DNA of 64,000 bases from Phycisphaerales bacterium (GTDB lineage: Bacteria > Planctomycetota > Phycisphaerae > Phycisphaerales > UBA1924), in assembly GCA_020853815.1 (NCBI GenBank), contig JADYYE010000090.1, positions 1-64,000 of the forward strand, in the 5' to 3' direction. The stretch's first letter is position 1; each line of letters opens with the position of its first letter. The position numbers were made by a program, and so were the translations under genes. This document shows positions 63,777 to 64,000 of the stretch, piece by piece. The notes beneath the pieces were generated by a model that was not told the DNA's origin, did no database searches, and saw only the letters and a list, made by a program, of their open reading frames with translations.

Positions 63777-64000
63777 TCAGAACTTGATCGGCAACCCTTC
63801 ATCCTTGTACTTCTGGATGAGCAGCTTCAACTCGACCAGCGTCTGATCCAGACGTTGCACCGTCTCGTTGAGCGAACGATACAGGTCGGGGTTCTTGACC
63901 AGCATGCCAGCGGTGCCCTCGCCCTTGTTGATGCTCGCGGCGACCGCGCCGATCTCGGCCGCGGCGTCGCCGGTCTTCTCCAGCGTGCGCGACGCGTCCG
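63777..64000 (-). CDS. MlaD/Mce-type substrate-binding protein, C-terminal end (runs off the window)
   Basis: The last 73 residues only. A helical tail AEIGAVAASINKGEGTAGMLV, then KNPDLYRSLNETVQRLDQTLVELK and LLIQKYKDEGLPIKF, is the typical C-terminus of planctomycete and proteobacterial MlaD/Mce proteins (IxKGEGTAGxLL motif). MlaD hexamers carry phospholipids across the periplasm. The MCE domain lies beyond the window. An MlaE permease is encoded 8 kb away, so the Mla genes may be split. Confidence 0.8.
   Translation of the reverse strand, partial: DASRTLEKTGDAAAEIGAVAASINKGEGTAGMLVKNPDLYRSLNETVQRLDQTLVELKLLIQKYKDEGLPIKF

Overview
The window is about 64 kb of GC-rich, gene-dense bacterial chromosome. 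Its gene content points to Planctomycetota, most likely class Phycisphaerae. The pointers are a pilin-like H-x-DG module fused to an anti-sigma-type protein, an RsbW-STAS-MlaE group, long TPR and helical exported proteins without recognisable homologues, a vWA operon, and a flagellar FliM. The taxon is inferred from gene content; no 16S rRNA is present. There is no rRNA, CRISPR array, prophage or recognisable IS element.

Layout. 1-6.7 kb: a CoA-transferase (cut by the window edge) and a SucC-like ATP-grasp protein on the minus strand, divergent from queG; then a 12-TM protein, a DUF4442 hotdog protein and an MBL hydrolase. 7.0-9.5 kb: recA, followed by a short island of two small ORFs and a REP-like repeat cassette. 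9.5-11.2 kb: pyrH and frr (minus), with a stranded RuvC C-terminus directly behind frr. 11.3-20.3 kb: a 13-bp minisatellite and a five-gene operon (vWA membrane protein plus four proteins of unknown function), every junction an ATGA overlap. 20.5-26.3 kb: a tRNA-binding OB protein, a double-CxxC protein and two separate ECF sigma/anti-sigma units. 26.6-29.1 kb: rpmI-rplT, a TIM-barrel isomerase-like gene and yebC.

29.3-40.9 kb (minus): a 1241-residue TPR lipoprotein and the nusA-infB-DUF503-rbfA translation/transcription cluster with a divergent HhH-GPD protein coupled to rbfA, then fliM. 41-48.8 kb (plus): a DsbD-type reductase, tRNA-Gly(GCC), an opposing tRNA-Arg(CCG), an MFS protein, an S41/PDZ protease and pdhA. 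49-53.5 kb (minus): a Tat-type flavin amine oxidase, an exported protein and guaA. 53.6-57.9 kb: lipoprotein, RsbW-like kinase, STAS protein and MlaE permease, then convergent phoU, then eno. 58-64 kb (minus): an envelope lipoprotein module (YcfL/DUF1425, COG3014-like, two LpoB-like paralogues, one large CsgG/LpoB-context protein), ending in the C-terminus of an MlaD-type protein.

Most housekeeping genes are orthodox. The parts most worth attention are the coupled vWA operon, the duplicated LpoB-type module, the sigma factor whose partner carries a pilin-like passenger domain, the RuvC tail behind frr, and several families of short-period drifting arrays between genes. All assignments come from reading motifs and gene order; no database search was run.
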